Positions 1 to 7,398 of a DNA stretch of 64,000 bases are shown in pieces (position 1 is the first letter of the stretch; each line of letters begins with the position of its first letter). A program made the position numbers and the translations under genes. The DNA comes from ELB16-189 sp018266435 (GTDB lineage: Bacteria > Bacteroidota > Bacteroidia > Cytophagales > Cyclobacteriaceae), in the NCBI GenBank assembly GCA_030123525.1, contig CP126125.1:2976001-3040000 (forward strand). The letters are read 5' to 3'. The notes beneath the pieces were generated by a model. The model was given only the letters and a program-made list of their open reading frames with translations, made no database searches and had not been told where the DNA came from.

Positions 1-33
1 GTTCCCAATCTGTATTTTGTAATTTTTGCGTTA

Positions 34-150
34 TCATCTTATTACTGAAATTCCTGCGTCCACTGTTAATTCTGTTCCGTGAATGTATGCTGCTTCCTGC
101 GAAGCAAGAAACAAAACTGTATTGTCATTGTTCCACAGGTATAAACCCTA
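34..150 (-). pseudogene. C-terminal remnant of a short-chain dehydrogenase (SDR)
   Basis: Read on the minus strand, this frame ends with ASQEAAYIHGTELTVDAG followed by a few residues and a TGA at 34-36. That is the usual end of an SDR-family oxidoreductase (the segment around the last strand and the G-T-E-L-x-V-D-x-G motif). Nothing of the Rossmann fold or the YxxxK active site lies upstream: the frame hits a stop near 150, and the sequence up to the Ada-like gene is unrelated. An ATG at 202 opens a different frame that runs out of phase over this remnant. I read it as a decayed 3' fragment with no remaining function. The identification rests on about 30 residues. Confidence 0.6.
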
Positions 151-276
151 CCTTCTCTTGCTTTAAGATGTAATTCTTGAGTTTCGTTATGTTGATGCTT
201 CATTTTTGACTGTTTTTTATTTGAATTTCTGTTGCAAAGATTGGAATGTATGTTGTGGCAGAAAACCCGAAACTTG

Positions 277-1128
277 CTATATTTCCAAAGTGTTTGTTTT
301 GGCACTTTCCCAACCGATGATAGCTGTCTTTCGTGTATTGCCCCACATATAACCACCAATGTTTCCCGATGATTGAATAACACGATGACAAGGAATGAGA
401 AACGCAACGGGATTGCTTCCGATAGCCGTGCCAACGGCTCGGGAAGCGTTGGCGTTGCCGATTTTTTCGGCAATGTTACCGTAGGTAGCAAGTTTTCCCA
501 TTGGAATTTTCAAAAGTGTTTCCCAAACTTTCAACTGAAAATCAGTGCCTTTCAAATGCAGTTTTATTTCTGGTAATTTGCTCCAATCATTTTGGAAAAT
601 AAACAATGCGTTTTGTTGTAATAAATCTAATTTTCGTTGAAAAGTTGCGTTCGGAAATTTTTGTTTCAAGTCGTGCAATGCGTTGGCTTCATCATTGTCA
701 AAGGCCATATAGCAAGCACCTTTTGGAGTAGAAGCCACAATCATACTTCCAAACGGACTTTCCGCAAAACTGTAATTGATAAAAAGATTTTTTGCACCGT
801 TTTTATATTCGGCAGGTGTCATTCCTTCAATGTTTACAAACAAGTCGTGCAGTCGTCCTGTGCCTGAAAGTCCCGTTTCATAAGCGGTGTCAAAAAGTGT
901 AGCTTGTTGGTCGGTCAGTAATTTTTTGGCGTGTTCAATGCTGGTGTATTGTAAAAACTTTTTTGGTGTCGTTCCTGCCCATTCGCTAAACAAACGCTGG
1001 AAATGAAACGGACTTAAATGCACTTGTTCCGCGACTTCGTCCAAATTCGGTTGATCCTTAAAATTGGTTTTTATGTATTCAATTGCTTCTGCAATTCGCT
1101 TGTAATTGATTTCTTGTTGCTCGTTCAT
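277..1128 (-). CDS. Ada-like regulator: AraC-type HTH fused to O6-methylguanine-DNA methyltransferase
   Basis: 283 residues. The N-terminal ~100 residues form an AraC/XylS helix-turn-helix domain (EAIEYIKTNF, HLSPFHFQRLFSEWAG, then a second helix pair). The C-terminal half is a methylguanine methyltransferase with the active-site motif IPCHRVI, whose cysteine accepts the alkyl group, preceded by the helix-turn-helix segment NASRAVGTAIGSNP. The E. coli Ada N-terminal zinc/phosphotriester domain is absent, so this is the short AraC-Ogt form common in Bacteroidota. Expected role: direct repair of O6-alkylguanine and possibly control of its own gene. It stands alone, with the SDR remnant downstream and 270 bp without a gene upstream. 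A similar ~20-nt stretch with core CCGAAACTTGCT occurs at both ends of the gene (about 263-281 and 1177-1195). Confidence 0.9.
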   Translation of the reverse strand: MNEQQEINYKRIAEAIEYIKTNFKDQPNLDEVAEQVHLSPFHFQRLFSEWAGTTPKKFLQYTSIEHAKKLLTDQQATLFDTAYETGLSGTGRLHDLFVNIEGMTPAEYKNGAKNLFINYSFAESPFGSMIVASTPKGACYMAFDNDEANALHDLKQKFPNATFQRKLDLLQQNALFIFQNDWSKLPEIKLHLKGTDFQLKVWETLLKIPMGKLATYGNIAEKIGNANASRAVGTAIGSNPVAFLIPCHRVIQSSGNIGGYMWGNTRKTAIIGWESAKTNTLEI

Positions 1129-1398
1129 CGTTCAGAATTTTATACTGCAAAGGTCTAAATTATGTCGTTGTCATAAAATCCGAAACTTGCTGAATTTTGT
1201 CTTTCGGTTGATGTTAGTACGGGTGTCGGTTAGGGTTGCCGCCAACGGGCACATAAAGGCATTATAATCTACTACCTACAGTTGATTTGAACAGAAGCCT
1301 TCTTTGTCTGGTGATTAATGATGCCAACACTGACAAAATCGAAATGGTTAATAAATACCAACAAATAGTTATTTTCGGGCTACAATTTACCTTGTGAT

Positions 1399-1863
1399 AT
1401 GTTTTCTAAGACCACCGAATATGCCCTCAGAGCTACTATTCTTATCGCCCAAAAAAGTAGTATTGAAAATAAAATTGGTATTCAGGCTATTGCAGAGGAC
1501 ATAGATTCACCTCAAATGTTTACTGCCAAAATAATGCAGATGCTTACTAAAGGAAACAAGGTGGTTTGCAGTGTAAGAGGCCCTGGAGGAGGATTTTATA
1601 TGACTGAAAGTCAAAAGAAATTACCGATAGCTGCTATCCTCCATGCCGTAGGCGATGAAGATATCTTTCATCGGTGTGTTTTAGGATTACACGAATGTTC
1701 TGATAAAACTCCTTGCCCAATACATTCAGAATACCGACCAATCAGAAAACAAATTACTCATCTCTTTCAAAGCAAATCCATCCGTGATTTAGCTCTGGAA
1801 TTAAATAGTAAAAATATCCTCTTAAATAACATCCTGAAAAAAAAACCAAAGGCTGTTAAATAA
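1399..1863 (+). CDS. Rrf2-family transcriptional regulator (first of two), three-cysteine type
   Basis: 154 residues. The N-terminal winged helix is typical of Rrf2 (TTEYALRATILIAQ, then a recognition helix and the wing VRGPGGGFYMT). The C-terminal half has C-x6-C-x5-C (CVLGLHECSDKTPCPIH), the cysteine arrangement that binds a [2Fe-2S] or [4Fe-4S] cluster in IscR, NsrR and RsrR. In family members the cluster reports on iron-sulfur status, nitric oxide or redox. It is encoded just upstream of the ScdA-type repair gene and a large palindrome, so a NsrR-like role as NO-sensitive repressor is the best inference. A second paralogue closes the same locus at 5444-5875. Which ligand the cluster senses cannot be read from the sequence. 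Confidence 0.88.
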   Translation: MFSKTTEYALRATILIAQKSSIENKIGIQAIAEDIDSPQMFTAKIMQMLTKGNKVVCSVRGPGGGFYMTESQKKLPIAAILHAVGDEDIFHRCVLGLHECSDKTPCPIHSEYRPIRKQITHLFQSKSIRDLALELNSKNILLNNILKKKPKAVK

Positions 1864-1964
1864 GTGTATCCAGCTTAATCTCCTAATCATTAGTTGATTG
1901 CTGCTGCTAAACACAATTTTTATTGTATTGCATTTTGAATCCTCTTGCTTGTAGTCTTTGTAGG

Positions 1965-1998
1965 TATAATTAAAAGTATTTAAATACTTTTAATTATA
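1965..1998. promoter_or_regulatory. Perfect 34-bp palindrome, candidate Rrf2/NsrR operator
   Basis: Every base from 1965 to 1998 pairs with its mirror position (17-bp arms, no mismatch). The core is AAAGTATTTAAATACTTT. Published NsrR operators are AT-rich palindromes built on similar half sites, roughly ATGTATTT/AAATACAT. The element ends 11 bp before the -7 box of the scdA promoter, so it covers the -33 region; a bound protein would block RNA polymerase. It lies between an Rrf2 regulator gene and an NO/Fe-S repair operon. Binding by either Rrf2 protein is an inference. Confidence 0.7.
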
Positions 1999-2009
1999 AA
2001 CTTTTCATG

Positions 2010-2017
2010 TACTTTTG
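2010..2017 (+). promoter_or_regulatory. -7 promoter element TACTTTTG of the scdA operon
   Basis: TACTTTTG matches the Bacteroidota housekeeping consensus TAnnTTTG at all fixed positions and lies 19 nt before the ATG at 2037. An in-frame ATG at 2007 overlaps this element and would precede the transcription start, which argues for the start at 2037. The -33 region coincides with the right arm of the palindrome at 1965-1998. Confidence 0.65.
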
Positions 2018-2036
2018 CAACATAAATAATCACGAT

Positions 2037-2996
2037 ATGGAAACAACAACTGATAACATCTTAAATGTAACCCTGATTGAGCCTCGCTTAAAACACCCTA
2101 CTATTTTTGCCCGTTTCGATGACTTGGATGAAGGCGAAAGTATGATCATTCTTAATGACCATGACCCCAAACCGTTATATTATCAACTACTTAACGAACG
2201 TGGCAATATTTTTACATGGGAATATCTTGAGCACGGACCGCAATGGTGGAAAATAAAAATCAGTATTCGTAATTCGGGCGATAGCGATGAAACACTGGGA
2301 GCTATAGCAGCAAATGATTTAAGAAAGGCTGAAGTATTTAGGAAGTACGGACTGGACTTTTGTTGCGGTGGAAAAAAGACAGTAAAAGAAGCTTGTGCAG
2401 AAAAAGGAATTGATGCAGCCAAAGTAGAACATGAATTGCATAACACAGACCAACTCAAATCAACTACCAGGCCATTACCCTACAACGAGTGGAACATTGA
2501 TTTTCTTGCTGACTACATTGTGAACAACCACCATGCGTACATAAAGAAAAACTTACCCGATATCCGGACTTATGCAGCTAAGGTAAATCAGGTGCATGGA
2601 AGCAGGCATCCAGAATTAGAAAGGGTTTATGAACTGGTTGAGGCCGTTCGAGTTGAACTAACCGAGCACATGATGAAAGAAGAGGAGATTTTATTTCCAT
2701 ACATTAAAAATTTAGTTTCATCTAAAAACAACAGGCTAAGCCTGCCTCGGCCATCATTTGGAACTGTGCAAAACCCTGTACAGATGATGGAAGATGAACA
2801 CGAAATGGTAGCACAAGATTTGCGTGAACTGCGTGACATTACGAAAAATTATGCATTGCCTCTGGATGCGTGTGCAAGCTATGGATTATTATACAAATTG
2901 TTGGATGAATTTGAAAACGATCTGCACGTACATGTGCACCTTGAAAACAACATTCTATTTCCTAAGGCCATCGATATGGAAAAAACATTGGTTTAG
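2037..2996 (+). CDS. scdA: Di-iron Fe-S cluster repair protein (ScdA/YtfE/RIC) with N-terminal DUF2249 domain
   Basis: 319 residues from the chosen start. Order of domains: DUF2249 (about 5-75, with the NDHDPKPLYYQLL and WEYLEHGPQWWKIKI segments), ScdA_N (about 80-140, with the FCCGG motif after a helix), and a hemerythrin-like HHE domain (about 160-315) holding the His/Glu ligands of a mu-oxo di-iron centre (NNHHAYI, HMMKEEEILFP, EDEHEMV, HVHLENNILFP). RIC proteins release iron to rebuild Fe-S clusters damaged by NO or peroxide. The N-terminal DUF2249 is an extra module compared with E. coli YtfE. It is the first gene of a run of five genes with gaps under 25 bp or overlaps. The upstream palindrome and TACTTTTG promoter suggest repression that NO relieves. 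Confidence 0.9.
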   Translation: METTTDNILNVTLIEPRLKHPTIFARFDDLDEGESMIILNDHDPKPLYYQLLNERGNIFTWEYLEHGPQWWKIKISIRNSGDSDETLGAIAANDLRKAEVFRKYGLDFCCGGKKTVKEACAEKGIDAAKVEHELHNTDQLKSTTRPLPYNEWNIDFLADYIVNNHHAYIKKNLPDIRTYAAKVNQVHGSRHPELERVYELVEAVRVELTEHMMKEEEILFPYIKNLVSSKNNRLSLPRPSFGTVQNPVQMMEDEHEMVAQDLRELRDITKNYALPLDACASYGLLYKLLDEFENDLHVHVHLENNILFPKAIDMEKTLV

Positions 2997-3019
2997 ATGA
3001 ATTGAATAAAGTTAATTCT

Positions 3020-3826
3020 ATGCTCTCAATTAATGCCAACACAAAAATAAATTCAATCCTAAAAAAAAATGCCGATGCATTGGAGGCCATTATCAGCATT
3101 TCGCCAAAATTCAGTAAGCTTAGGAATCCTTTATTACGCAAGGTAATTGCTTCAAGAACTTCCATCAGTCAAGCCAGCAAAATTGCGGGTGTTACTGTTC
3201 ATGATTTCTTCACCAAGCTGAGACCTCTTGGTTTTGTAGTAGATGAAACCGTAATAGAGGAAAAAGATCAAGAGCAGGCTGTACCTGATTTTCTGAAAGA
3301 AGTTAAACCAGAATCTATTGAAGAATTGGATGTGAGACCAATGATCGAAAGTGGGAATGATCCTTTTAGCATTATCACAAAAAAAGTAAAACAACTGAAA
3401 GCTGGAAAAATCTTAAAACTGGTTAACAGTTTTGAGCCAATTCCTTTAATTAACATCTTAAGTAAGCAAGGGTTTGAGTATTATGTAGAGAATATAGGTG
3501 CAAATTGGGTTAATACATATTTTTATAAAACACCCCAGTCTCGGTTAAGCATGGATGAAGACATTAAATCAAGCGGGGATTGGGATACATACATGAAACA
3601 TTACGAAAATAATTTGGTGACTGTTGATGTCAGGCATTTAGAAATGCCACAGCCCATGCTTACTATTCTGGACGAACTAGAGCGGATAGCCGCAGGCAAA
3701 GCTTTGTTTGTACTTCATAAACGTATTCCTGTTTTTTTACTACCTGAATTGCGCGAACGTAACTTTGATTTTCGTATAAAGGAAATATCAGACGGGGAAG
3801 TATACCTGTTGATTTTTAAAAAATGA
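3020..3826 (+). CDS. DUF1858-DUF2249-DUF2249 protein
   Basis: 268 residues from the ATG at 3020; a TTG at 3002 would add six residues without conserved sequence. The N-terminal ~75 residues resemble DUF1858 (SINANTKINSIL, LRKVIASRTSISQASKIAGV), a small helical domain often paired with hemerythrin-type proteins. Two DUF2249 domains follow: about 110-185 (ELDVRPMIESGNDPFSII with a closing aromatic strand) and about 205-268 (TVDVRHLEMPQPMLTILDEL ending in YLLIFKK). DUF2249 is a TusA-like alpha/beta fold, but no TusA-type catalytic cysteine is visible. It begins 23 nt after scdA, whose product carries the same domain, so the two probably act in one system. The molecular role is unknown. Confidence 0.75.
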   Translation: MLSINANTKINSILKKNADALEAIISISPKFSKLRNPLLRKVIASRTSISQASKIAGVTVHDFFTKLRPLGFVVDETVIEEKDQEQAVPDFLKEVKPESIEELDVRPMIESGNDPFSIITKKVKQLKAGKILKLVNSFEPIPLINILSKQGFEYYVENIGANWVNTYFYKTPQSRLSMDEDIKSSGDWDTYMKHYENNLVTVDVRHLEMPQPMLTILDELERIAAGKALFVLHKRIPVFLLPELRERNFDFRIKEISDGEVYLLIFKK

Positions 3827-3839
3827 TGCAGTCTCGGCA

Positions 3840-5117
3840 ATGGATATAGCGCAAGTAAAAACTACTTCATACAAAGTGGTGCTGCCGTTTTATTTGTATG
3901 CTGCGTTTTCTTTTTTAGCAGCAGCACTTCTTTTGTTTACTGCTTCACCTGCTTTCTTAGCACATTATTTTCAGCCGCACATATTAGCTATTACCCACAC
4001 TATGGCGTTAGGCTGGGGTACCATGATTATTTTAGGGGCCAGTCATCAGTTAGTCCCTGTCATTATTGAGGGCAAGTTATACAGCAATGCCTTAGCTTAC
4101 ATTTCTTTCATTTTTGCTGCGGTGGGTATTCCATTGCTGGTGTATAGTTTTTATATTTTTGATATGGGCGCTTTCGCTAAGTGGGGAGGGCGCTTTGTGC
4201 TGTTATCCATACTGGCTTACATTATTAACTTAAGCGTGAGTATATCAAAAAGTAAAAATGAAAACGTTCATGCTTTTTTTGTTCTGACATCTGCCGTCTG
4301 GCTATTTCTTACGGTAAGTTTGGGCTTATCACTGGTCTATAATTTTACTTCCTTTTTGCTGCCACAAGATTCTTTGCACTACCTCCCGCTGCATACGCAT
4401 ATTGGTATTATCGGCTGGTTTTTATTATTGGTAATTGGCGTTGCGTCCCGCCTCATTCCAATGTTTCTTATTTCGAAATATACCAATACAAAGTTGTTGT
4501 GGTGGATATACTTTCTTATAAATGCTGCTCTTATTGCTTATGTCGTATTATTTTACCTGTCGGGCAATTCATCATTTATTCTGCTTCTTACCTTAGTGTT
4601 GCTTACGGCTGTTGTGTTATTTGGTTATTATTGTTACCGAGCCATGCAGCAAAGAATCAGGAAACAAATTGATGAGCAAGTTAAAACTTCTCTTTTGTCT
4701 GTTGCACTTATGGTTGTGCCAGTGCTGCTGTTATTCATAATAATAATTTGTATCTCAATGGAGCACAAAGAACATGTTCAACTGATCACGGCATACGGAT
4801 TCTTAATCTTTTTTGGCTGGCTCACATCTATGATATTAGGAATGACATTTAAAACACTACCATTCATTGTTTGGAATAAAGTGTACCATCACATCAGCTC
4901 TATCGGCAAAACGCCAAACCCAAAAGATTTATTTTCGCATTTCAATTATAATCTGATGAGTTATTGTTACCTGGCCGGGTTGGTAGTGTTTGTGTCAGGT
5001 ATTTTTTTATCACAAGTTCTTTTTTTAAAACTTGGGGCAGGATTGCTAACCATAACTGCCGTGCTTTACAATATCAATGTAATTAAAATTATGTGTCATA
5101 AAAGAACATTAACATGA
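3840..5117 (+). CDS. 12-TM membrane protein, heme-copper oxidase subunit I / NnrS-like
   Basis: 425 residues with about twelve hydrophobic helices and short loops. Two helices carry histidines next to a Gly-Trp: QPHILAITHTMALGWG in TM2 and LHTHIGIIGW in TM6; TM10 (GFLIFFGWLTSMILGMTFKTLP) echoes the same pattern. This histidine-in-helix pattern recalls heme-binding membrane proteins such as NO reductase/oxidase subunit I or NnrS. The complete set of oxidase ligands (HH in TM7, HxH in TM10) is not obvious, so catalysis is uncertain. It lies 14 bp after the DUF2249 protein and overlaps the next gene by 4 bp, so it belongs to the NO/Fe-S repair operon. A role in NO detoxification or metal/heme handling is inferred. 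Confidence 0.6.
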   Translation: MDIAQVKTTSYKVVLPFYLYAAFSFLAAALLLFTASPAFLAHYFQPHILAITHTMALGWGTMIILGASHQLVPVIIEGKLYSNALAYISFIFAAVGIPLLVYSFYIFDMGAFAKWGGRFVLLSILAYIINLSVSISKSKNENVHAFFVLTSAVWLFLTVSLGLSLVYNFTSFLLPQDSLHYLPLHTHIGIIGWFLLLVIGVASRLIPMFLISKYTNTKLLWWIYFLINAALIAYVVLFYLSGNSSFILLLTLVLLTAVVLFGYYCYRAMQQRIRKQIDEQVKTSLLSVALMVVPVLLLFIIIICISMEHKEHVQLITAYGFLIFFGWLTSMILGMTFKTLPFIVWNKVYHHISSIGKTPNPKDLFSHFNYNLMSYCYLAGLVVFVSGIFLSQVLFLKLGAGLLTITAVLYNINVIKIMCHKRTLT

Positions 5118-5437
5118 ATGTTGTAACAAATGATAACATTAAAACAACGGCAGCAGTAGCTGCTTTACAACAGGTGTACGATCCTGAAATTGGTTTGAAT
5201 GTGGTTGATTTAGGTTTAATTTATGAATTAGATTTTGATAACGAGCATAAGCAAATATTGTGTACGATGACTCTAACCACTCAATTTTGCCCGATGGGCG
5301 AGAGCATTACCAGTGGCGTAAAGTCTGCACTTAAATCAACTTTTCCTGATTATGATGTTGAGCTAAGTTTAATATTTGAGCCCGCCTGGAAATACGAAAT
5401 GATCTCAGAAGAAGGTAAACAATTTTTAAACCGATAG
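5114..5437 (+). CDS. MIP18/PaaD/SufT-like Fe-S assembly protein (DUF59)
   Basis: 107 residues of one DUF59 domain: QVYDPEIGLNVVDLGLIYEL at the start, then TLTTQFCPMGESI, where the cysteine sits at the family's conserved position, and a short C-terminal tail. Proteins of this family help mature or target Fe-S clusters (SufT, PaaD, eukaryotic MIP18). The start codon overlaps the stop of the membrane-protein gene (ATGA), indicating translational coupling. Its place in an operon with ScdA/RIC supports a cluster-assembly or repair job. No paa or suf genes are nearby, so neither specific name is applied. Confidence 0.85.
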   Translation: MNVVTNDNIKTTAAVAALQQVYDPEIGLNVVDLGLIYELDFDNEHKQILCTMTLTTQFCPMGESITSGVKSALKSTFPDYDVELSLIFEPAWKYEMISEEGKQFLNR

Positions 5438-5443
5438 TTTTCT

Positions 5444-5875
5444 ATGTTAAGTCTAACATGCCAGGCTGCCATAAAGGCTGTAATTTTTCTCGGTTCAAAA
5501 CAAAACTCCGCTGATAAATCCAGTATAAAAGAAATTGCCCGGTATATTGATGAGAATGAACACACCGTAGCCAAGCTTTTACAAAAATTGGTAAAAGAAA
5601 AAATTATTAACAGTACCAAGGGCCCCACGGGTGGATTTTATATTACTAAAGAGCAAGCACAGCAGCGTGTAATACGTGTTGTTGAAACAATTGATGGAGA
5701 AGATGTATTTAAAAAGTGTGGCTTGGGCCTGAGTAAATGCAACGAAGCAAAGCCTTGTCCATTTCACAACGACTACAAACCCATAAGAGAACACTTTAAG
5801 GTCATGTGTACGAAGAAAAAAATTTATGAACTGCAACAAAAAGTAACTACCGGTGTTGCCTATTTGGTTGGTTAG
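5444..5875 (+). CDS. Rrf2-family transcriptional regulator (second of two)
   Basis: 143 residues, winged helix with the Rrf2 wing STKGPTGGFYIT and the cysteine signature C-x6-C-x5-C (CGLGLSKCNEAKPCPFH). It aligns with the regulator at 1399-1863 over its full length (shared GEDVFxxC, GL..C, PCP.H.[ED]Y.PIR), so the pair are paralogues. It starts 6 bp after the DUF59 gene and is the last gene of the operon, which would make it autoregulated if it binds the palindrome at 1965-1998. Having two cluster-binding sensors at one locus suggests different signals or heterodimers; nothing in the sequence decides this. Confidence 0.87.
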   Translation: MLSLTCQAAIKAVIFLGSKQNSADKSSIKEIARYIDENEHTVAKLLQKLVKEKIINSTKGPTGGFYITKEQAQQRVIRVVETIDGEDVFKKCGLGLSKCNEAKPCPFHNDYKPIREHFKVMCTKKKIYELQQKVTTGVAYLVG

Positions 5876-5915
5876 TTTTTTTTGTCATTCGTTCCTACCG
5901 GCTTTGTCATGCTGA

Positions 5916-7106
5916 TTACTTACAAATTGCGGATTTCATTTTTGATTCTACCGGTTCATTGAGTTGTTGTGCGGCCTTTAAATCATTGCAGGCTTCAGTC
6001 GTATTTCCGGCTTTAAGATTAGCTTGTGCGCGCTGGTAATAGGCTTTGCCAAAATCAGGCCGGTGCACAATGGCAATTGTATAATCTTCGATGGCTTCAT
6101 TTATACGATTCATTTGCATCATCAGGTTGCCCCGCAAAAGCCATGTTTTTTCATTTGTGTCATTGATCTTAATGGATTCGGTAAAATCAGCAAGGGCACC
6201 GGTTAAATTGTTTAATTGCATTTTTAGCGTTCCTCGCCTCAGCCAAACATCAGCGTCACGATTGTCCAGTTGAAGAGAAGAATTGAAGTCTTCCAGTGCT
6301 TTAGTAAAATTTTTTTGCGCAGTTTGATTGATAGCCCGGGCCGTAAAAAAATGCTGTTCATCCGGATTCCGTTCAATAGCCTCAGTCAATAATTTTTCAA
6401 CCTCTTTTAGGTTTCCTTTTTTTGCGGTGAGCACGGCTATGTTATAACGAGCCATACTTCCTTCGGGGTTAAGCATCAAGGCTTTTTGATAATCTTGCAT
6501 GGCCATAGCTGTATCTAATAGCTCTTGCCGGGCCCACCCGCGGTTAATGTAATACTCTGCATTTTTTGATTCCAGTTTAATGGCTGAGTCGAGGTACTGA
6601 AGTGCACGCTTATAATTTTTCATTTTGACATCGACCAATCCCAAGTAATTTAATATAGATGAGTTGCTCTGGGTGGTGGCAATACCCAGGTTTCCTTCTT
6701 TATCTGGGGCAAAGAAAATGGATTTTGTTTCGCCCGGAGGTGACGCCAGAAGTTTTAAAAAATCTTCGCGCGCCATTGCCCACTGTCGGTATTGATAGCG
6801 AAGCAGCGCGCGCGAAAATAATGCCTCCGTGTCTTTGGGTTTGGCCTCAAGATAGATATTGAAATCAGTAAGTGCGCCTGGCTTATCTCCCAGGTTTTCC
6901 CGGGCCTGTGCGCGGTAATAATACGCATCGATATAATAGGGATCTAAACGAAGACATTCATTAAAGTGAGCAAGAGCTGTTTTATAACCTTGTGAATCCA
7001 ATGCTTCTTCACCTTTCTGAAAATAATATTCGGCATTTTTCTTTTGAGCCAGTGCTTGTTGTAGGCCAAACATCAGGATGACCAGAACCCACGCAGTAAG
7101 GTTCAT
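5916..7106 (-). CDS. Secreted TPR-repeat protein
   Basis: 396 residues from the start chosen at 7106, which gives a clean signal peptide (MNLTAWVLVILMFGLQQALAQ). An ATG at 7178 adds 24 polar residues in front of it and is unlikely. The rest is about ten to eleven tetratricopeptide repeats (for example YYFQKGEEALDSQGYKTALA, AEYYINRGWARQELLDTAMA, AYYQRAQANLKAGNTTEACN). It is a helical scaffold for protein contacts, expected in the periplasm or at the outer membrane. It converges on the Rrf2 gene and diverges from the LptF/G gene; no partner is evident. Confidence 0.85.
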   Translation of the reverse strand: MNLTAWVLVILMFGLQQALAQKKNAEYYFQKGEEALDSQGYKTALAHFNECLRLDPYYIDAYYYRAQARENLGDKPGALTDFNIYLEAKPKDTEALFSRALLRYQYRQWAMAREDFLKLLASPPGETKSIFFAPDKEGNLGIATTQSNSSILNYLGLVDVKMKNYKRALQYLDSAIKLESKNAEYYINRGWARQELLDTAMAMQDYQKALMLNPEGSMARYNIAVLTAKKGNLKEVEKLLTEAIERNPDEQHFFTARAINQTAQKNFTKALEDFNSSLQLDNRDADVWLRRGTLKMQLNNLTGALADFTESIKINDTNEKTWLLRGNLMMQMNRINEAIEDYTIAIVHRPDFGKAYYQRAQANLKAGNTTEACNDLKAAQQLNEPVESKMKSAICK

Positions 7107-7361
7107 GTGATGTAAATGTATTTTAGACGTGCCGTGCGACAGTAAACAATCACGCTCGTTTGGCATAGTGGATATCAATAGTCTAATACTTCAGTATAAA
7201 TTTAAGAAAATCAAGTATTAATAGTTTCTACTGTATGATTGACGAAAGAAAATCGGAGACATCCATTACTAATATGGAAAAAACAAGTTAGTAATTTTCA
7301 TTACCCGGTTTAAAGGATTCTGAAAGAATAGAGTTTGCACTCGTTGTTATTTTAGTTGTTG

Positions 7362-7369
7362 TATTTTTG
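7362..7369 (+). promoter_or_regulatory. -7 promoter element TATTTTTG before the LptF/LptG gene
   Basis: TATTTTTG fits TAnnTTTG and lies 29 nt before the ATG at 7399. No well-spaced -33 box is convincing: a TTTG at 7334-7337 is 24 nt away. The rest of the 292 bp between the divergent TPR and LptF/G genes shows nothing else I can name. Confidence 0.45.
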
Positions 7370-7398
7370 GCTATGTTTTTGCTTTACATTTACGCGTC

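Noticed and set aside
66..491. 141-codon minus-strand frame over the Ada gene end
   Set aside because: It overlaps the well-supported methyltransferase domain in another frame and has no family similarity; only the short SDR-like frame at 34-150 is meaningful there.
2007..2036. Upstream ATG start for the ScdA protein
   Set aside because: It overlaps the TACTTTTG promoter box and adds ten residues (MYFCNINNHD) with no conservation.
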